A model generated the notes under the pieces. The model was not told the DNA's origin. It was given only the letters and a program-made list of their open reading frames with translations, and did not search any database. Positions 59,690 through 64,000 of a DNA stretch of 64,000 nt are shown piece by piece (the first letter of the stretch is position 1; each line of letters starts with the position of its first letter). This DNA comes from an uncultured Bilophila sp. Lineage in GTDB: Bacteria > Desulfobacterota > Desulfovibrionia > Desulfovibrionales > Desulfovibrionaceae. Location: NCBI GenBank assembly GCA_902373525.1, contig CABKMN010000002.1, positions 62,001 to 126,000 of the forward strand, written 5' to 3'. A program made the position numbers and the translations under genes.

Positions 59690-60823
59690 ATGGAACGCGA
59701 TTTCGACCGGATACCCTGTTGCATCATGCGCGGGGGAACGAGCAGAGGGATTTTCCTGAAAAGCAACCACCTCCCCCTCGATCCCGCACGGCGCAACGCC
59801 GTGATCCTCGATGTGTTCGGCAGTCCCGATATCCGCCAGATCGACGGTCTGGGCGGGGCCGATCCCCTGACCAGCAAGCTCGCCATCGTAGGCCCGCCGA
59901 CCCGGCCGGACGCGGACGTGGACTATACCTTCGCGCAGGTCGGCATCGACCGCGCCATTGTGGACGCCGCCGGCAACTGCGGCAACATCTCCTCCGCCGT
60001 AGGTCCCTTCGCCGTCAACGAGGGGCTGGTACGGGCCGTCGAGCCCGTGACTACGGTTCGCATCCACAACACCAATACCGGCAAGCTGCTGGTGGCCGAA
60101 GTTCCGGTCCTGAACGGGCAGGCCCGGACGACGGGCGACTGCCGCATCGCCGGGGTACCCGGCACAGGCGCGGAAATTCTGCTCGATTTTTCCGACACCG
60201 CCGGATCGACCACGGGCAGGCTCCTGCCCACCGGTAACCCGCTGGATCGTCTGGAAACCTCGCGGGGAGCGCTCGACGTGTCCATCGTGGACGCCGCCAA
60301 TCCGATGGTCTTCGTGCGGGCGCGCGACGTGGGCATGCGGGGCACGGAGACGCCGCGCGAAATCAACGGCGACGCCGAGTTGCTCGCCCGGCTCGAAGAA
60401 ATACGCGGTAGGGCCGCCGTGCTCTGCGGCATGGCGAAAACGCCCGAGGACGCCCTGCGCCGCAGCCCGGCCTTTCCCATGCTGGCCTTCGTGGCCCCGC
60501 CCGCGGACTACACGGACTTCACGACCAGCGAGACCGTCCGAGCGGAAGACATGGATATGGTTTCGCGCCTGATGTTCATGCAGGTGGTCCACAAGGCCTA
60601 TGCGGGCACGGGCATCTGCTGCACCGGGGCCGCCATGAAGATTCCCGGCACCATCCCCCACGAGACGGCCCCGGACGCCGGAACCACGCTCCGCATCGGG
60701 CATCCTTCCGGAATCATGACGGTACAGGCCGACGTACGCGACGGCAGGCTCGTCCGCTGCGCCTTTTCCCGTACGGCTCGCCGAATCATGGATGGATACG
60801 TCTACCTGCATGTCGAACGCTGA
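59690..60823 (+). CDS. mii: 3-methylitaconate isomerase, PrpF family (377 aa)
   Basis: The ATG at 59690 lies one base after the mutase stop, with AAAGGAG. PrpF/Mii diaminopimelate-epimerase-like fold in two halves: RIPCCIMRGGTSRGIFL (Cys10, Cys11) and DAAGNCGNISSAVGPFAV (N96, Cys97) carry the residues implicated in proton transfer; the second half has GTGICCTGAAMKIPGTI. Mii moves the double bond of 3-methylitaconate to give 2,3-dimethylmaleate. PrpF of the methylcitrate cycle is the alternative, but no prpC/prpD is present and the flanking genes are those of nicotinate degradation. Confidence 0.88.
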   Translation: MERDFDRIPCCIMRGGTSRGIFLKSNHLPLDPARRNAVILDVFGSPDIRQIDGLGGADPLTSKLAIVGPPTRPDADVDYTFAQVGIDRAIVDAAGNCGNISSAVGPFAVNEGLVRAVEPVTTVRIHNTNTGKLLVAEVPVLNGQARTTGDCRIAGVPGTGAEILLDFSDTAGSTTGRLLPTGNPLDRLETSRGALDVSIVDAANPMVFVRARDVGMRGTETPREINGDAELLARLEEIRGRAAVLCGMAKTPEDALRRSPAFPMLAFVAPPADYTDFTTSETVRAEDMDMVSRLMFMQVVHKAYAGTGICCTGAAMKIPGTIPHETAPDAGTTLRIGHPSGIMTVQADVRDGRLVRCAFSRTARRIMDGYVYLHVER

Positions 60824-60830
60824 GGAGCCT

Positions 60831-62297
60831 ATGGACAGGATCACGCATCTCGTTTTCGACGTGGGGAGCACGTTTACCAAGGCCACGGGGTTCGCGCTCG
60901 CCGGGGGACGCTTCGATCTGCTCGCGAGCGGGCAGGCTCCCACCACGGTGGAAAACATCGAAACCGGTCTCGCCGCGGCACTCGCCAGGCTCGCCCCCCA
61001 TGTGCCGGACTGGGACGCCGCAACGTTCGCTTCCAGCAGCGCCGCCGGAGGCCTGCGCATGGTGGCCCTCGGGTACATGCCCAGGGTTACGGCCAAAGCC
61101 GCCAAGGAAGTCGCCATGAACGCCGGGGCGCGGGTGCTCGAAGTGCTGTCCTCCGAAGACCCGCCCCCTTACAGGACGGAGGTACTACGCGAAATCCGGC
61201 CCGACATCATCCTGCTCACCGGCGGAACGGACGGAGGGGACGCCTCCGCGTTGGAGGAAAACGCCCGCGCGGTCGCCGGGGCCGCCGGAAACGGCTGGGA
61301 GCCGGTCGTCATCGTGGCGGGCAACCGGGACGCGCAGGCCAGCGCCGAAACGATCCTGAACGCGACGGGCATCCGTACCCGGCGGGTCGCCAACATCCTG
61401 CCCACGATCCACGAACTGCGCGTGCGGCACGCGCGCGAGGCCATCCACGATCAGTTCATCCGCCAGATCGCCCGCGCGCCCGGCCTCGCCAAACTCGCGT
61501 CGCGGGTGCGGGGCACGGTCATCCCCACCCCCGGAGCCGTCCTGCTCGGCGCGGAACTGCTGGCGCGCGGCACCCGCGAGGAGGACGGCCTCGGCGGCCT
61601 CATCGTAGTGGACGTCGGGGGCGCGACCACGGACGTGCATTCCGTACTTCCCGAACTGGAGGACCTCGCCATCGAAGAACGGGGGCTGGTGATCAGCAAC
61701 GAAAAACAGGTTTCCTTCCGCACCGTAGAGGGCAACCTCGGCATGCGAATCAGCGCCGGGGGCGTCGTCGAGGCCATCGGCGCGCGGGCGGTCCTCGCCT
61801 ACGCCGATCCGGCGGGCCTGGCCGCCGCCTTCGGAAGGCCCCTTTCCGGCGACGCGGCGGAGGAACTGGCTGAGCGACTGGAAACCTATGCGGCCCGGCT
61901 GGGCAGAGAGCCAGACTTCCTCGCTCCGGAAAACGCGCTGGAAGGGCAGTTCGATACCGCTCTGGCCACCGCCGCCGTAGGCGTGGCCCTACGCCGCCAC
62001 GCGGGCAGCCTCGCCACCGAGGCCAACCCGGTGCTCGGTTTGGCTCCGGGCATGCCCGTGGGACGCGATCTGCGGCAGGTCACCCGGGTGATCGCCGTAG
62101 GCGGCGTCTTCGCCCATTCGAGCCCGGAACGCCGTCGAGGCATTCTGGAACGGGCCTTCACCAATCCCGGACTGTCCCTGCTCCCGGCCTCACCCCGTTT
62201 TTTCACGGACGATCGGTACGTGCTCTACGCCGTGGGCGTACTCGGGCAACACCTTCCCGATCCGGCTCTGCGTTTCGCCAAGACCCTTTTCACCTGA
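60831..62297 (+). CDS. GlmL/MutL-type B12-mutase reactivase (488 aa)
   Basis: The start is ATG 60831 with GAGGAG; an upstream ATG at 60792 lies within mii. Actin-like ATPase fold: phosphate-1 loop DVGSTFTK (residues 9-16), ILLTGGTDGGD (phosphate 2-like), VDVGGATTDVHSV and AVGGVFAHSS. GlmL and MutL proteins accompany glutamate mutase and D-ornithine aminomutase and are thought to exchange damaged cobalamin. Its place directly behind mgm-mii supports that role for the methyleneglutarate mutase. Confidence 0.9.
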   Translation: MDRITHLVFDVGSTFTKATGFALAGGRFDLLASGQAPTTVENIETGLAAALARLAPHVPDWDAATFASSSAAGGLRMVALGYMPRVTAKAAKEVAMNAGARVLEVLSSEDPPPYRTEVLREIRPDIILLTGGTDGGDASALEENARAVAGAAGNGWEPVVIVAGNRDAQASAETILNATGIRTRRVANILPTIHELRVRHAREAIHDQFIRQIARAPGLAKLASRVRGTVIPTPGAVLLGAELLARGTREEDGLGGLIVVDVGGATTDVHSVLPELEDLAIEERGLVISNEKQVSFRTVEGNLGMRISAGGVVEAIGARAVLAYADPAGLAAAFGRPLSGDAAEELAERLETYAARLGREPDFLAPENALEGQFDTALATAAVGVALRRHAGSLATEANPVLGLAPGMPVGRDLRQVTRVIAVGGVFAHSSPERRRGILERAFTNPGLSLLPASPRFFTDDRYVLYAVGVLGQHLPDPALRFAKTLFT

Positions 62298-62335
62298 CCC
62301 GGCGGCGGAAGCCGCCCCAATTCGAGGATAGTTTC

Positions 62336-63208
62336 ATGAGTATCACTAAACGTTTTCGCGAACTTCTCGCCTCAGACGGCATCGTCGTGGCCCCCGGAGC
62401 GCACGACGCCCTGACAGCAGCCATCGCGGCCCGCGCAGGATTCCCGGTCGTGTACATGACCGGCTACGGACAGGCAGCCAGCCATCTGGGCATGCCTGAC
62501 GTAGGCCTGCTCACCCAGACTGAAATGCTGGCCCGCGCCGCGAACTTCGTGGAAACCACGGAACCGCTCGGCGTGCCGGTGTTCGCGGACGGCGACACCG
62601 GATTCGGAAACGCCATCAACGTAATACGGACGGTGCGGCTCTACGAGCGAGCGGGCGTGGCCGCCATCCAGCTTGAGGATCAGGTCGCACCCAAGAAGTG
62701 CGGGCACATGATCGGACGCCAAGTCGTCCCCGCCGAAGAGATGGTCGGTAAAATCCGGGCAGCGGTGGCGGCCCGGCGCGATCCCGACTTCGCCATCGTG
62801 GCCCGCACCGACGCCCGTACCTCCTGCGGCATCGAAGAGGCCATCCGCCGCGCCCGGCTCTACGCCGAGGCCGGAGCCGACGTGCTGTTCGTAGAGTCCC
62901 CGGAATCCGTGGAGGAAATGAAGGCCATCACCGCGTCCGTGTCCAAGCCCTGCCTCGCCAACATGGTCGAGGGCGGGCGTACGCCGCTGCTTTCCGCTCA
63001 GGAGCTGCGGGACCTCGGCTTCCGCATCGTGATTTTCCCCACGGCCTCGACTTATACGACCTGCAAGGCCATGTCCAAGCTCATGGACGGGCTCAGACGC
63101 CACGGCACCACGGCTCCCATGCTGGAGGACATGGTTACGTTCGAGGAGTTCAACAACCTGATCGGCCTGCCCCGCGTCCGCGCGCTCGAGACCGAATACG
63201 TGAAGTAG
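62336..63208 (+). CDS. dml: 2,3-dimethylmalate lyase, isocitrate-lyase/PEP-mutase family (290 aa)
   Basis: The ATG at 62336 follows GAGGA. TIM barrel of the isocitrate-lyase superfamily: PVFADGDTGFGNAINV (metal Asp), QLEDQVAPKKCGHMIG with the lyase signature KKCGH (K120-H124, catalytic Cys122), and IVARTDART. It splits (2R,3S)-2,3-dimethylmalate into propionate and pyruvate, the last step of nicotinate fermentation. 2-Methylisocitrate lyase (PrpB) is the close alternative by sequence; genomic context decides for Dml. The hydratase DmdAB that makes its substrate is not found in the window and may lie further right. Confidence 0.87.
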   Translation: MSITKRFRELLASDGIVVAPGAHDALTAAIAARAGFPVVYMTGYGQAASHLGMPDVGLLTQTEMLARAANFVETTEPLGVPVFADGDTGFGNAINVIRTVRLYERAGVAAIQLEDQVAPKKCGHMIGRQVVPAEEMVGKIRAAVAARRDPDFAIVARTDARTSCGIEEAIRRARLYAEAGADVLFVESPESVEEMKAITASVSKPCLANMVEGGRTPLLSAQELRDLGFRIVIFPTASTYTTCKAMSKLMDGLRRHGTTAPMLEDMVTFEEFNNLIGLPRVRALETEYVK

Positions 63209-63243
63209 CCCGACGGGCGATGACCGAAACCCGTGGAGGTCCC

Positions 63244-64000
63244 ATGTTTCTCAAGAAGCTGTTGCCGCTTGTCGCCGCGTGCCTGTTGCTCGCGGGCGAC
63301 GCATTCGCCGCGGCCCCCCTCAGGATGTCCACCGTCTGGCTGGACGAACATGAAACCTTTTTGATCTGGTACGCCAAACAGCGGGGCTGGGACAAGGAGG
63401 CCGGGCTGGACGTGAACGTCCGCCCCTTTGGTTCCGGCATCGACGTGCTCAACGCCCTGCCCGCCGAAGCGTGGGACATGGCGGGCATGGGCGCGGTCCC
63501 GGCCCTGATGCTCAACTTGCGCCACGACGCCCGCATCGTCGCCGTGGGCAACGACGAGGCCGCCGCCAACGCGGTACTGGTCCGACCGGATGGCCCCATC
63601 GCCAAGGCCAGCGGCGTCCCCGGCCTGCTCGGCGACGCCGCGACCGTGCGCGGCAAGACCTTCCTGACCACCACCCTTTCCTCCGCCCATTACGCCCTGC
63701 ACGGCTGGCTCAAGGCCCTCGGCCTGACGGAAAGGGACGTGACGATCAAAAATATGGATCAGGAACCCGCGCTGGCGGCCTTCGCCAACGGCATCGGCGA
63801 CGGCGTGGCCCTGTGGGCTCCGCATCTCTACGAAGGCCGGGAAAGAGGCTGGCTGCCCGTGTCCGTCCCCCGAACCGGCGAACTCGGCAATCCCATCGTG
63901 CTGCTGGCGGACAAAGCCTTCTCCGAGGCTCATCCCGAGGCCGTCGCCGCATTCCTCGGCGTCTACCTCCGCGCCGTGGACGCGATCCGCAGAGAAGCCC
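63244..64000 (+). CDS. SsuA/NMT1-like ABC periplasmic binding protein, truncated by window end
   Basis: The ATG at 63244 follows GGAGG and opens a frame still continuing at 64000 (252 codons so far). Residues 1-24 are a Sec signal (LLPLVAACLLLAGDAFA-A). The rest is a type-II binding protein of the nitrate/sulfonate/taurine/thiamine-precursor group: MSTVWLDEHETFLIWYAKQRG, FGSGIDVLNALPAEAWDMAGMG, GKTFLTTTLSSAHYALHGWL. It starts 35 bp after dml and should head a second import system of this operon. Nicotinate or a related aromatic acid is a reasonable ligand (inference). Confidence 0.88.
   Translation, partial: MFLKKLLPLVAACLLLAGDAFAAAPLRMSTVWLDEHETFLIWYAKQRGWDKEAGLDVNVRPFGSGIDVLNALPAEAWDMAGMGAVPALMLNLRHDARIVAVGNDEAAANAVLVRPDGPIAKASGVPGLLGDAATVRGKTFLTTTLSSAHYALHGWLKALGLTERDVTIKNMDQEPALAAFANGIGDGVALWAPHLYEGRERGWLPVSVPRTGELGNPIVLLADKAFSEAHPEAVAAFLGVYLRAVDAIRREA

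Noticed and set aside
57832..63208. Methylcitrate cycle or glutamate mutase pathway
   Set aside because: mii and dml resemble PrpF and PrpB and the reactivase resembles GlmL. However, prpC, prpD, glmS, glmE and methylaspartase are absent, and the mutase has its own fused B12 domain.

Overview
The window is GC-rich, densely coding bacterial DNA. Its gene content (a small c-type cytochrome, a membrane-type gluconate dehydrogenase module, many NtrC/NarL-type regulators, oligopeptide ABC systems and anaerobic B12- and ferredoxin-dependent catabolism) fits an anaerobic or micro-aerobic proteobacterium, most likely of the Desulfovibrio/Bilophila lineage. That placement is inferred from gene style; no rRNA or marker gene is present.

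Left part (1-24000): mixed accessory genes. They include a small ORF and a lipoprotein, a gluconate-2-dehydrogenase-like pair with a convergent cytochrome c, and an unusual operon of NarL response regulator, peptide-type periplasmic binding protein and NarX-like histidine kinase. These are followed by an amidohydrolase/MFS pair, an HTH protein, two more MFS transporters, endonuclease I, remnants of an autotransporter and of an MFS gene, two proteins of unknown function, a decayed CRISPR-like array with a 60-61 bp period, and recQ.

Middle (24000-33000): on the minus strand, iaaA-gsiABCD followed by a DmpA-type aminopeptidase and a DppA-type D-aminopeptidase. This is a glutathione/peptide uptake and breakdown unit.

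33000-42200: an APC amino-acid permease, a 1013-residue sigma-54 activator with an unusual N-terminal half, and a RidA / amidohydrolase / cupin / ApbE-like operon. Good -24/-12 (sigma-54) promoters precede both the permease and the RidA operon, on either side of the activator gene.

42500-64000: the highlight is a nicotinate fermentation cluster of the type known from Eubacterium barkeri, arranged as two divergent operons. The minus-strand operon carries an Opp/Dpp ABC transporter, an amidohydrolase, 6-hydroxynicotinate reductase (hnr) and a three-subunit molybdenum hydroxylase (nicotinate dehydrogenase). The plus-strand operon carries 2-(hydroxymethyl)glutarate dehydrogenase (hgd), a fused 2-(hydroxymethyl)glutarate dehydratase (hmd), B12-dependent 2-methyleneglutarate mutase (mgm), methylitaconate isomerase (mii), a GlmL/MutL-like reactivase, 2,3-dimethylmalate lyase (dml) and a truncated SsuA/NMT1-like binding protein. 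Together they would convert nicotinate to pyruvate plus propionate. The classical enamidase and the dimethylmaleate hydratase (dmdAB) are not seen; the amidohydrolase next to hnr is a candidate non-orthologous enamidase. A TGGCAAC-N4-TTGCA promoter and a perfect 10-bp inverted repeat lie in the 800-bp divergent control region.
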